This document shows, one piece after another, positions 1 through 7,336 of a stretch of 17,541 nucleotides of DNA. A program made the translations under genes and the position numbers. The stretch is taken from positions 1 through 17,541 of the forward strand of contig URGF01000033.1 of NCBI GenBank assembly GCA_900547285.1, read 5' to 3'. Position 1 is the first letter of the stretch. Each line of letters opens with the position of its first letter. The notes beneath the pieces were generated by a model. That model saw only the letters and a program-made list of their open reading frames with translations. It was not told the origin of the DNA and ran no database searches. The DNA comes from an uncultured Collinsella sp. GTDB lineage: Bacteria; Actinomycetota; Coriobacteriia; Coriobacteriales; Coriobacteriaceae.

Positions 1-276
1 CTTAACCTGACGGCGGCCGACGTGGTCATTCACTACGACCCGTGGTGGAACGTGGCGGCGCAGGACCAAGCGACCGACCGCGCGCATCGTATTGGCCAGC
101 AACATACCGTGACCGTGTACAAGCTCATCGCCAAGGGCACGATCGAGGAACGCATTATGCAGATGCAGGAGTCCAAGCGCGACCTGGTCAACAGCGTGCT
201 CGGCGGCGACGGCATCTCGTCGGCGCTGTTTACCCGCGAAGATGTTCTGGCACTGCTGGGCGGCGACGGGCGCTAG
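1..276 (+). CDS. SNF2-family DEAD/DEAH-like helicase, C-terminal fragment
   Basis: This is the 3' end of a gene cut by the window edge; the frame is open from base 1 and 91 residues are visible. The segment is the end of the second RecA-like lobe of SNF2/Rad54-type ATPases. It shows the FDPWWN-like stretch (HYDPWWNVAAQDQA) and helicase motif VI, DQATDRAHRIGQ, whose arginines act as ATP-sensing fingers in this family. After it comes the usual KLIAKGTIEERI helix. Bacterial members translocate on double-stranded DNA and are thought to remodel protein-DNA complexes, including RNA polymerase in some cases; the specific role here cannot be told from the tail. The next gene starts 165 bases downstream and is probably separately transcribed. 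Family assignment is firm; completeness of the N-terminal lobe is unknown. Confidence 0.93.
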   Translation, partial: LNLTAADVVIHYDPWWNVAAQDQATDRAHRIGQQHTVTVYKLIAKGTIEERIMQMQESKRDLVNSVLGGDGISSALFTREDVLALLGGDGR

Positions 277-441
277 CCGCGCGCGGGGTGGGACTGCTGG
301 AGTGGGCAGGACGGTCGACGCATTTTGGCCCGACCGCTTGCCTGATCCGTTATGTGTTCATTTGCAATGCCGTGGATGGTTTGTCTGCCTTTGGGCATAA
401 GAACCATCAAGAACATTGGCACATCAGAAAAGGAGAACATC

Positions 442-804
442 ATGGCGAAATTCTTTAAGGACCCCGACGGCAAGCTCATTGCCGCTCTTGGCAACGACGT
501 TGCAACCCCTGCCGGCTGCATGGAGCTGACCGCGAACACCGAGGACGCCGCGCACGAGAAGCACGTGCCCGTCGTTGAGAGCGAGCGCGACGGTCACGTG
601 ATCCGCGCACGCGTGGGCTCGGTCGAGCATCCTATGGTGCCCGAGCACTACATCGAGTGGATCGCCCTTGAGGCCGAGGGCCGTCTGGAGGTCCATTACC
701 TTGAGCCCGGCATGAAGCCTGCGACGTTTTTTGCCGGCGGTTCCAAGACCGGTACCATCTATGCCTATTGCAACCTGCATGGGCTGTGGTCCGCGACGTT
801 CTAG
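442..804 (+). CDS. Superoxide reductase-like protein (desulfoferrodoxin/neelaredoxin family, lacking centre I cysteines)
   Basis: A 120-residue protein. The ATG at 442 is chosen because AAAGGAG (429-435) lies six bases upstream and similarity begins here; upstream codons in the frame look non-coding. Superoxide reductases reduce superoxide to hydrogen peroxide in the cytoplasm of anaerobes without producing oxygen. The Fe(His)4Cys centre is intact: H41 in EKHVP, H63 and H69 in HPMVPEHYIEW, C110 and H113 in CNLHGLW, plus the E39-K40 lid pair. The first 35 residues still resemble the rubredoxin-like domain of desulfoferrodoxin, but its four Cys ligands are gone; the only Cys there, C26, does not fall at a ligand position. 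This makes it class III-like, as in Treponema pallidum. The electron donor is unknown. A hairpin terminator follows at 851. Confidence 0.9.
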   Translation: MAKFFKDPDGKLIAALGNDVATPAGCMELTANTEDAAHEKHVPVVESERDGHVIRARVGSVEHPMVPEHYIEWIALEAEGRLEVHYLEPGMKPATFFAGGSKTGTIYAYCNLHGLWSATF

Positions 805-850
805 GAGCGCGTCCCCGCTCGGGGTATCATAGCTAGCATATGCACATGCG

Positions 851-882
851 AGCGCCGACTGCATCATGCGGCCGGCGCTTTT
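851..882 (+). terminator. Intrinsic terminator after the superoxide reductase gene
   Basis: AGCGCCG (851-857) pairs with CGGCGCT (873-879). CTGC (859-862) pairs with GCGG (868-871) around an ATCAT loop, giving a long hairpin with a single A/C mismatch. A short T run (879-882) follows. It sits 47 bases after the stop codon and 40 bases before the next start. The T run is short, so termination may be partial. Confidence 0.6.
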
Positions 883-921
883 ACTACGACAACGATGGTT
901 TACGACGGAAAGGGCTGAGCC

Positions 922-2907
922 ATGAAGCTCGCACTTGCACAGATCGATATGCGCCTGGGTGATATTGAGGGCATTTGCGGCCGCATCGAGGACCAGGCTC
1001 GTCTGGCCCACGAGCGCGGGGCGCGCGTGCTGTGCGTGCCGGCTCCGCTCTTTATGGGCGCCATGCCCGGGGGCCTGGTGGGCACTGCCGACTTTGAGCA
1101 CGACATGTTGACAGGCCTGACCGGTGTCGCCGAGCGTATCCAAGAACTCGATATGATCTGCATCGTGCCTGCGGCAGTTTCGTTTGAGGGCCAGCCCCTG
1201 CTCGACTACATGATGCTCAAGGACGGCCATGTGGTGCCGGCCCGTTCGAGCATTGCTCTGCAGCGTGGTGGGAACGGTGATGCCCGTTGGGCACCGCCGG
1301 TGTTCGACGTGGACGGCGTGCGTATCGCCGTGATCTTCGACTTGGACCGCGAACTCGAGATGCTGCCGACCGGCGTCGACCTCATCGCCTATTTTCAGTT
1401 CAACGCGTTTGATATGACCGACCGCGAGACGGCCGCCATTGCCGCCGTTCGCAGCGGTGCCTACCGCAAGATCGCATCCAAGCGCAGCGTGTGGTTTGCC
1501 TGCATGGCGCCGGTCGGTGCCTATGACGAGTCGGTGTATACCGGCGGGTCGTTTGTACTCGACGACTGTGGGCGCGTGGTGGCCCAAGCGCCGTGTTTTG
1601 AAGAGAGCCTGCTGGTTCAGGAGATTCAGCGCGGTGTGATGCTCGATGCCCTGGAGGACCACGAGCTGCCCGAGTTTCGTTCCGAGGAGTGGTTGTGGCA
1701 GGCGCTGGTGCTCGCTGTGCGCGATAACGCCCGTGCCCATGGCACGTCGCGTGCCGTGGTGGCGCTCGAGGGCGATCTGCCGTCGTCTTTGCTTGCGGCG
1801 CTGGCTGTCGATGCATTGGGTTCGCGCAATGTGATCGGCCTGGTGTTGGACCGCAACCGCATCTTTACGCCAGCGCAGGAAGAGGCTGAGGCCACCCGTT
1901 GTGCCGCCGTTCGCGCGATTGCCGAGCGCCTGCATATTCGCACGGTTGAGCGCGATGCGCCGGATGCGGCGCGCGTACTCGACCGCGATGTGTCAGCGGG
2001 CGATGCCGAGCGCCTGCGCTCGCGTACGCTGGGCCTCATGCTGGAGGATACGGCGCTCGAGCTGGGCGCGATGGCTCTGAGCCCGCTTTCCAAGACCGAG
2101 TATGCGTTGGCGGCACCGGCGCTTTGCGGTGGCTACCAGGGCGATTACGCGCCCTTTGGTGATGTGTACCTGTCGACGCTCGAGTTTGTGGCGCGCGTGC
2201 GCAACCGCACGTCTGCCGTGGTGCCGCAGGAGCTCGTGACGCTCAACGCGGTGGAAGATTGCATGGAGCGCGTGCTGGCGCGGGCGCTCTCGACGCTCGA
2301 CGGCCCGGTCGACATGCTCGATCGCGCGGCGCAGCTGCTCGGTGGGCTCGAGCCGGGCGAGGTTGATGGCGCGCTCGAGTCACACGTCGACCGCAATCGT
2401 CCCTTCGACGACATTCCGATGGCCACCGGCAAGCCCGAGGCTTGCTCGCTGCTGCTGATGCTCGTGCGCCAGGGAGAGGCCGCTCGCCGCATACTGCCGA
2501 CGGCGCCGATCGTCTCGGCCCGTTCGTTTGCCGAGCGTGCCTGGCCGTATATGCTCGCGTGGTCCGACCTGGGACTGAGCGGCAAGGAACGCATGACGGT
2601 CGATGCGCTGGCACGCGCCGAGGTGCGCCGCTTTGCCGACGAGGATACAAGCGAGCGCATGCGTGGCGAGATGATGGGCATACTGGGTGACCTGTTGGGT
2701 ATTTCACCCGAGCAGATGGAGGAACTGCGCTCCGAGGACGGCCAGCGCCGCCTGCACGAGGGCATGAAAAAGTTCGAGGGCGAGGTCCAGGACGCCATCG
2801 AAAAGATGATGGGCGGCCAGGGCGGACCGCAGGGTGGACCCCAGGGCACGCCGATGCCGCAGCCGCCGGTGGATCCGAGGCAGTTCCCGTTCTTTAGCCA
2901 GAACTAA
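922..2907 (+). CDS. NadE-like protein with degenerate glutaminase and synthetase active sites (probable pseudoenzyme)
   Basis: A 661-residue protein with the layout of glutamine-dependent NAD+ synthetase: an N-terminal nitrilase/CN-hydrolase domain (about 1-240) and an ATP-pyrophosphatase domain (about 255-550). The fold signature is clear: LAALAVDALGSRNVIG (291-306), LSPLSKTEYALA (386-397) where NadE has TTGNKSE, GDVYLSTLEFVARVRN (413-428), and the C-terminal Arg/Pro region near 505-548. The catalytic residues are missing. The nitrilase Glu-Lys-Cys triad aligns with A41, about S110 and D140. The PP-loop SGGxDS reads EGDLPS (283-288). A tail of about 110 residues, not usual in NadE, ends in a Gly/Pro/Gln-rich stretch (631-652). 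The reading frame is intact and long, so it appears to be under selection. GGAAAGGG at 907-914 supports the ATG at 922. Function unknown; a regulatory or scaffold role is a guess. Confidence 0.82.
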   Translation: MKLALAQIDMRLGDIEGICGRIEDQARLAHERGARVLCVPAPLFMGAMPGGLVGTADFEHDMLTGLTGVAERIQELDMICIVPAAVSFEGQPLLDYMMLKDGHVVPARSSIALQRGGNGDARWAPPVFDVDGVRIAVIFDLDRELEMLPTGVDLIAYFQFNAFDMTDRETAAIAAVRSGAYRKIASKRSVWFACMAPVGAYDESVYTGGSFVLDDCGRVVAQAPCFEESLLVQEIQRGVMLDALEDHELPEFRSEEWLWQALVLAVRDNARAHGTSRAVVALEGDLPSSLLAALAVDALGSRNVIGLVLDRNRIFTPAQEEAEATRCAAVRAIAERLHIRTVERDAPDAARVLDRDVSAGDAERLRSRTLGLMLEDTALELGAMALSPLSKTEYALAAPALCGGYQGDYAPFGDVYLSTLEFVARVRNRTSAVVPQELVTLNAVEDCMERVLARALSTLDGPVDMLDRAAQLLGGLEPGEVDGALESHVDRNRPFDDIPMATGKPEACSLLLMLVRQGEAARRILPTAPIVSARSFAERAWPYMLAWSDLGLSGKERMTVDALARAEVRRFADEDTSERMRGEMMGILGDLLGISPEQMEELRSEDGQRRLHEGMKKFEGEVQDAIEKMMGGQGGPQGGPQGTPMPQPPVDPRQFPFFSQN

Positions 2908-2911
2908 AAAG

Positions 2912-2939
2912 GTTACGCGGTTTTACCAAACCGCGTAAC
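2912..2939 (-). terminator. Perfect 12-bp hairpin, terminator-like on the minus strand
   Basis: GTTACGCGGTTT (2912-2923) and AAACCGCGTAAC (2928-2939) are exact reverse complements around TACC. An A run (2906-2910) lies on the left side, so only a minus-strand transcript would have the hairpin followed by a U tract. It begins four bases after the stop of the NadE-like gene. On the plus strand it may still mark or stabilise that transcript's 3' end. Confidence 0.55.
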
Positions 2940-2940
2940 G

Positions 2941-3060
2941 AGTCGACGCTGCGCGAGCCCCTGCCGGGCAATCTGCGGCTCAAACCGTCGCTTGCGTACA
3001 GAAGTACGCGGCGCTCCTCTTTCGCGACACCTTGCCACGGCAGGGACTCGCTCGCTGACT
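2941..3060. repeat. Large imperfect inverted repeat, possible MITE-like or structured intergenic element
   Basis: The left arm 2953-2971 (GCGAGCCCCTGCCGGGCAA) is nearly the reverse complement of the right arm 3032-3051, with one mismatch and one extra base. Inside are GTCGC/GCGAC (2987-2991 with 3023-3027) and a small GCGTAC-AGAA-GTACGC hairpin (2994-3009). The outer ends read AGTC (2941) and GACT (3057-3060). It contains no open frame of note. Whether it is a dispersed repeat cannot be judged from one copy. Confidence 0.55.
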
Positions 3061-3087
3061 TATGCTCAACCTATGGTTCAACCTTGC

Positions 3088-3118
3088 TTGCTAGATACGG
3101 CCGCTGTTGTGTTATTCT
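3088..3118 (+). promoter_or_regulatory. Putative promoter of the ruvCAB operon
   Basis: TATTCT at 3113-3118 is a good -10 element. The best -35 candidate is TTGCTA (3088-3093), but the 19-base spacer is long, so the -35 assignment is weak. The adjacent SOS box supports transcription starting here. Confidence 0.4.
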
Positions 3119-3119
3119 A

Positions 3120-3131
3120 GAACAGACGTTC
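3120..3131. promoter_or_regulatory. LexA binding site (SOS box) of ruvCAB
   Basis: GAACAGACGTTC is an exact match to the Gram-positive/actinobacterial SOS core GAAC-N4-GTTC. It lies one base after the putative -10 hexamer and 56 bases before the ruvC start, where a bound LexA repressor would block RNA polymerase. ruvCAB is a known LexA target in other actinobacteria such as mycobacteria. The call is based on sequence and position. Confidence 0.78.
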
Positions 3132-3187
3132 GTGAATAGTGCGCGAGGCCTTGTCTTGCGCCGTACTTGTGGCGAGGGGAGGTTGGC

Positions 3188-3709
3188 TTGGTTATCTTGG
3201 GCATTGACCCCGGTTTGGCCCATACGGGTTGGGGGATTATCGAGGAGCGGCGTGGCGAGGTTCGCTGCCGTGCCTATGGCTGCATCGAGACCAGTGCCGG
3301 AAGTCCGCTCGCGGTGCGCCTGTCGCATATCGCCCATGACCTTAAGGGTGTCGTCGAGCGTTATCGACCCGATACCGCTGCCATCGAGAGCATCTACTTT
3401 GGCGCCAACGTTCGCTCGGCCATCCCTACGGCGCATGCCCGCGGCGCTGCACTCGTGGCTCTTTCGGAATGCGCACTCGAGATCGGCGAGTACACGCCTA
3501 TGCAGATTAAGCAGGCTGTGGTGGGTACCGGTGCCGCAGATAAGCGGCAGGTCGCCTATATGGTGCGCACGCTCACGCAGCTCGATCACGACCCGCATCC
3601 CGACCATGCCGCCGATGCCCTGGCCTGTGCCATCTGCCACGTAAACCTCAGCCGCACCCGCGCCCTTACCGGTGGCGAGTTCTATCAACAGAGAGGAACC
3701 GGATACTGA
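3188..3709 (+). CDS. ruvC: Crossover junction endodeoxyribonuclease RuvC
   Basis: RuvC cuts Holliday junctions symmetrically during recombinational repair, working with the RuvAB branch-migration motor. The 173-residue protein has the RNase H-like fold with all four acidic catalytic positions: D7 in GIDPG, E67 in AIESIYFGANVRSA, and D139 and D143 in HPDHAADALA. The start is the TTG at 3188, because AGGGGAGG (3175-3182) is spaced five bases from it and the protein then begins MVILGIDPG, as in the family. An upstream TTG at 3167 would add seven untypical residues. The stop overlaps the ruvA start by one base (TGATG), indicating translational coupling. An SOS box upstream implies DNA-damage induction of the whole operon. 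Confidence 0.97.
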   Translation: MVILGIDPGLAHTGWGIIEERRGEVRCRAYGCIETSAGSPLAVRLSHIAHDLKGVVERYRPDTAAIESIYFGANVRSAIPTAHARGAALVALSECALEIGEYTPMQIKQAVVGTGAADKRQVAYMVRTLTQLDHDPHPDHAADALACAICHVNLSRTRALTGGEFYQQRGTGY

Positions 3710-4329
3710 TGATTTCCCAGCTCCACGGAACGCTTGTCGAGGCCACGATGAGCTCCGCTGTCGTCGACGTGTCGGGCGTTGGCTTTGAGCTCGGCATCTC
3801 GGGCAGCACTGCGGCCACGTTGCCGACGCCCGGCGGCGAGGTCCGCCTCTACACGCGTATGCAGGTGCGCGAGGACGCCATGACACTTTTCGGTTTTTCC
3901 TCTAAGGATGAGCGCACGATGTTCGATCGGCTCGTGTCTGTCTCGGGCGTTGGCCCGCGCTTGGCGCTCGCCGTGCTTTCCACCTATACCGTGGGGCAAT
4001 TGTATTCGCTGGTGATGGCCGAGGACGACAAGGGCATGGCCAAGGTGCCCGGTGTGGGCAAAAAGACCGCCCAGCGTCTGATCCTGGAGCTCAAGAGCAC
4101 CTTTGCCAAGGACAAGGGCTTTGTGCCGGTCGACGTGATTCCCGGCCAGGTTGCGATGCCCGTGCCCGCTGCCGCTTCCTCGGCCATCGATGACGCCCGT
4201 GCGGCGCTCCTTTCCATGGGCTTTAGCCCGCAGGAGACCGATGTTGCCCTGAGCGGGTATGATGGGCAGAATATGCGTGTCGAGGATCTGCTCGGCGCGG
4301 CGCTTAAGCGACTCGGAATGGATGCGTGA
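3709..4329 (+). CDS. ruvA: Holliday junction branch migration complex subunit RuvA
   Basis: RuvA binds four-way junctions as a tetramer and loads RuvB rings on opposite arms. The 206 residues match the family length. Domain I is the OB fold (MISQLHGTLVE to about 65). Domain II has two helix-hairpin-helix motifs, VSGVGPRLALAVLS and VPGVGKKTAQRLILEL, that grip the DNA backbone. After a flexible Ala/Pro linker (about 140-160), domain III (DDARAALLSMGFSPQE to the end) contacts RuvB. It overlaps ruvC by one base and the downstream ruvB by one base, so the three proteins should be made in step. Confidence 0.97.
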   Translation: MISQLHGTLVEATMSSAVVDVSGVGFELGISGSTAATLPTPGGEVRLYTRMQVREDAMTLFGFSSKDERTMFDRLVSVSGVGPRLALAVLSTYTVGQLYSLVMAEDDKGMAKVPGVGKKTAQRLILELKSTFAKDKGFVPVDVIPGQVAMPVPAAASSAIDDARAALLSMGFSPQETDVALSGYDGQNMRVEDLLGAALKRLGMDA

Positions 4330-5396
4330 TGTGGGAAGCCGATGACTCTCAGGACCTGTGGGCGACGCCCGGCAACTCGCCGGCGGCATCCATGGCGCAC
4401 GGCGAGCGCATGGTGGGCTCGGAGCTGACGGCCGAGGACCTCGATGTCGACCGCACTTTGCGCCCCCAGCGCCTGGACGACTACTGTGGCCAGGAGCACA
4501 TCAAGCAGAGCCTGCGCGTGTTGATCGAAGCGGCGCAGAGCCGTGGCGAGACGCTCGACCACGTGATTTTCTCGGGTCCTCCGGGCCTGGGCAAGACCAC
4601 GCTGGCCACCGTTATCGCCAACGAGCTGGGCGCTCAGATCAAGACCACGAGTGGCCCTGCCATCGCGCGCACCGGTGACCTGGCGGCTATCCTTACCAAC
4701 CTGCAGCCGGGTGATGTGCTGTTTATTGACGAGATCCACCGCCTCAACCGTTCGGTCGAGGAGGTCCTGTACCCCGCGATGGAGGACTTTGCCCTCGATA
4801 TCGTGATCGGTAAAGGCCCGGCCGCACGATCGATTCGCCTGGATATCCCCAAGTTTACGCTGGTGGCGGCAACGACCCGCTCGGGTATGCTGACTGGCCC
4901 GCTGCGCGACCGCTTTGGCATTTCATATCGCCTGGATTACTACACGGTCGAAGAACTCGCGCAGATTGTGACGCGCTCGGCGTCCATCCTGGGTGTGACA
5001 ATAGACCATCCGAGCGCGCTCGAGATCGGCTCACGCTCGCGTGGCACGCCGCGCTTGGCTAATCGTTTGCTCAAGCGCGTGCGCGACTATGCGCAGGTGC
5101 GTGGCAACGGCCCCATCGAGCTCGATATCTGCCGCCAGGCGCTCGAGTTCTTCGAGATCGATGAGCTCGGTCTGGACTGGATGGATATTCGCATTTTGGA
5201 GACGCTCGCCAAGACGTTCTCCGGTCGCGCCGTGGGACTTACGACCCTTGCCAGCGCGGTGGGCGAGGACCCGGGCACGCTCGAGGATGTCTATGAGCCC
5301 TATTTGCTGCAGTGCGGGTTGATGATTCGTACGCCGCAGGGCCGTCAGGCAACCCTTCGCACCTTTGAGCACCTGGGGATTGAACCTACCGTTTAG
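4329..5396 (+). CDS. ruvB: Holliday junction branch migration helicase RuvB
   Basis: RuvB is the AAA+ motor that pumps DNA through the RuvA-bound junction. The 355-residue protein shows Walker A GPPGLGKTT (83-91), Walker B LFIDEIHRLN (131-140), sensor 1 in AATTRSGML (180-188), the arginine-finger region GPLRDRFG (190-197), sensor 2 in GTPRLANRLLKR (239-250), and a C-terminal winged helix with LGLDWMDIRIL. The ATG at 4329 overlaps the ruvA stop (TGATG); a GTG one codon upstream (4326) is a less likely alternative. The N-terminus is about 20 residues longer than the shortest RuvBs and polar. No gene follows closely; the next has its own promoter. Confidence 0.97.
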   Translation: MWEADDSQDLWATPGNSPAASMAHGERMVGSELTAEDLDVDRTLRPQRLDDYCGQEHIKQSLRVLIEAAQSRGETLDHVIFSGPPGLGKTTLATVIANELGAQIKTTSGPAIARTGDLAAILTNLQPGDVLFIDEIHRLNRSVEEVLYPAMEDFALDIVIGKGPAARSIRLDIPKFTLVAATTRSGMLTGPLRDRFGISYRLDYYTVEELAQIVTRSASILGVTIDHPSALEIGSRSRGTPRLANRLLKRVRDYAQVRGNGPIELDICRQALEFFEIDELGLDWMDIRILETLAKTFSGRAVGLTTLASAVGEDPGTLEDVYEPYLLQCGLMIRTPQGRQATLRTFEHLGIEPTV

Positions 5397-5473
5397 GGCG
5401 CTTTGTTTTGGCGGGCTGTTGGGCTATCGCTGGGCATCGGGTAAACATATCGCCGTTCATCGGTTATGGGCGT

Positions 5474-5500
5474 TTTACTATTGCGCGCCCGTGCTATGCT
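5474..5500 (+). promoter_or_regulatory. Putative fhs promoter with extended -10
   Basis: TGCTATGCT (5492-5500) is a TGn-extended -10 element. TTTACT (5474-5479) could serve as -35, although the 15-base spacer is short. A start near 5507 leaves a leader of about 35 bases, too short for a folate- or ZTP-type riboswitch. Confidence 0.5.
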
Positions 5501-5540
5501 GAATTGGTCTTTTTCTCATTCGGTAACGAAAGGACCGCCC

Positions 5541-7208
5541 ATGTCTACTGACATCGAAATCGCACGTTCTGTCACGCCGCTGCCTATTACCGAGGTGGCC
5601 AAGAACGCCGGCGTCGACGTTAAGCACCTTATTCCGTACGGCTTCGACAAGGCTAAGGTCGACTATTCACTGCTCAACGAGCCGACTGATCACCAGGCCA
5701 AGCTCGTCCTCGTGACCGCTATCAACCCAACGCCTGCGGGCGAGGGTAAGACCACCACGACCATCGGTCTGGCCGATGGCTTGCGCCGACGCGGCGTCAA
5801 GAGTGCCGTGGCCCTGCGCGAGCCTTCGCTCGGCCCCGTCTTTGGCGTTAAGGGCGGCGCTGCCGGTGGCGGCTGGGCTCAGGTCATCCCCATGGAGGAT
5901 ATCAACCTGCACTTTACCGGCGACTTCCATGCCATCGGTGCTGCCAACAACCTGCTGGCCGCCATGCTTGATAACCACATCCAGCAGGGCAACCAGCTCG
6001 GTATCGACGTTAAACGCATCACTTGGAAGCGCGTCGTCGATATGAACGACCGTCAGCTGCGCCACGTCATCGACGGTATTGGCGGTAAGGCCCAGGGCGT
6101 GCCGCGCGAGGACGGCTTTGATATCACCGTCGCCTCCGAGGTCATGGCAATCCTGTGCCTGTCTACGAGCATCAACGACCTCAAGGAACGCTTGGGTGAG
6201 ATTGTCGTCGGCTATAGCTTTGCCGGCGAGCCCGTCCGTGCCCGCGACCTTAAGGCCCAGGGTGCCATGGCCGCGTTGCTTAAGGACGCGCTCAAGCCCA
6301 ACCTGGTGCAAACGCTCGAGGGCACGCCCGCGTTTGTCCACGGCGGTCCCTTCGCCAACATTGCCCACGGCTGCAACTCTATCATGGCCACGCGTATGGC
6401 GATGCGCTTTGGCGATGTCGCCATTACCGAGGCCGGCTTCGGTGCCGATCTGGGTGCCGAGAAGTTCCTCGACATCAAGTGCCGCATGACGGGCGTTCGC
6501 CCCAGCGCCGTCGTGATCGTCGCGACCGCTCGTGCGCTGAAGTACAACGGTGGCGTCGCCAAGGCCGACCTCAACGAGGAGAACCTCGAGGCACTCAAGG
6601 CCGGCATGCCCAACCTGCTGCGTCACGTCGACAACATCCAGAACGTTTATGGTCTGCCCTGTGTGGTCGCCATCACCCGCTTCCCGACGGACACCGAGGC
6701 TGAGCTTGCGCTCATCGAGTCCGAGTGCCAGAAGCTCGGCGTCAACGTTAAGCTTTCCGAGGTCTGGGCCAAGGGCGGCGAGGGCGCGCTCGAGCTTGCC
6801 GATGAGGTCATGCGTCTGATTGAGCAGCCGAGCGAGCTCAAGTTTGCCTATGAGGACGGCGCCGATGTCGCCGACGCTCTTGAGGCCATTGCCACCAAGG
6901 TCTACCGCGCCGATGGCGTTGACTTTACGCCGGCCGCCAAGCGCCAGCTCGCCGAGCTGCGCGAGAACGGCTTTGGCAACCTGCCGGTGTGCGTGGCCAA
7001 GACGCAGTACAGCTTTAGCGACAACGCCAAGGCCCTGGGCGCTCCCGAGAACTTCCGCATCACGGTGCGTGAGCTCAAGGTTTCCGCCGGTGCCCACTTT
7101 GTGGTCGCACTGACCGGCAGTGTTCTGACCATGCCGGGCCTGCCCAAGGTCCCCGCGGCTGAGAACATCGACGTCGACAACGACGGCAACATCACCGGCC
7201 TGTTCTAA
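5541..7208 (+). CDS. fhs: Formate-tetrahydrofolate ligase (10-formyl-THF synthetase)
   Basis: This cytoplasmic enzyme makes 10-formyltetrahydrofolate from formate, tetrahydrofolate and ATP. It feeds purine and formyl-methionine synthesis and, in acetogens, the Wood-Ljungdahl methyl branch. The 555 residues match the monofunctional bacterial enzyme. The P-loop PTPAGEGKTTT (63-73) is intact. It is followed by the family stretches REPSLGPVFGVKGGAAGGG and FTGDFHAIGAANNLL, and EAGFGADLGAEKFLDIKCR further on. The ATG at 5541 is chosen because GAAAGGA (5528-5534) precedes it and MSTDIEIARS is a typical start; in-frame codons upstream overlap the promoter. It is a single-gene unit between its own promoter and the terminator at 7234. 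Strong codon bias suggests high expression. No other one-carbon genes are in view. Confidence 0.97.
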   Translation: MSTDIEIARSVTPLPITEVAKNAGVDVKHLIPYGFDKAKVDYSLLNEPTDHQAKLVLVTAINPTPAGEGKTTTTIGLADGLRRRGVKSAVALREPSLGPVFGVKGGAAGGGWAQVIPMEDINLHFTGDFHAIGAANNLLAAMLDNHIQQGNQLGIDVKRITWKRVVDMNDRQLRHVIDGIGGKAQGVPREDGFDITVASEVMAILCLSTSINDLKERLGEIVVGYSFAGEPVRARDLKAQGAMAALLKDALKPNLVQTLEGTPAFVHGGPFANIAHGCNSIMATRMAMRFGDVAITEAGFGADLGAEKFLDIKCRMTGVRPSAVVIVATARALKYNGGVAKADLNEENLEALKAGMPNLLRHVDNIQNVYGLPCVVAITRFPTDTEAELALIESECQKLGVNVKLSEVWAKGGEGALELADEVMRLIEQPSELKFAYEDGADVADALEAIATKVYRADGVDFTPAAKRQLAELRENGFGNLPVCVAKTQYSFSDNAKALGAPENFRITVRELKVSAGAHFVVALTGSVLTMPGLPKVPAAENIDVDNDGNITGLF

Positions 7209-7233
7209 GCCTGTTGCCCATAGCTGCTTGCCC

Positions 7234-7270
7234 GCCCCGTCGTGCCCACAAGGCCCGGCGGGGCTTTTTT
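7234..7270 (+). terminator. Strong intrinsic terminator after fhs
   Basis: The arm 7234-7246 (GCCCCGTCGTGCC) pairs with 7252-7264 (GGCCCGGCGGGGC) over 12 of 13 positions around a CACAA loop. Six T residues (7265-7270) follow directly, 25 bases after the fhs stop. This is a textbook Rho-independent terminator. Confidence 0.92.
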
Positions 7271-7336
7271 ATCCTTAGGCCCGCGCATGTCTTGTAGATA
7301 CCGACGGGCTCTGCCCATCATAGGCTTTTGCGCGGG

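Noticed and set aside
312..336. Hairpin CGGTCG/CGACCG after the SNF2 gene
   Set aside because: A six-base stem with a 13-base loop and no T run is too weak to call a terminator.
424..1935. Long open frame on the minus strand (503 codons) opposite the superoxide reductase and NadE-like genes
   Set aside because: It is a shadow of GC-rich coding sequence. The protein is low in hydrophobic order, matches no family, and lies opposite two well-supported genes with good ribosome-binding sites.
5397..5540. Possible ZTP or tetrahydrofolate riboswitch upstream of fhs
   Set aside because: I could not find the conserved cores of either class, and the likely promoter leaves only about 35 bases of leader.
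5667..7097. Long open frame on the minus strand (476 codons) opposite fhs
   Set aside because: fhs is unmistakable on the plus strand. The antisense frame results from its biased codon use.
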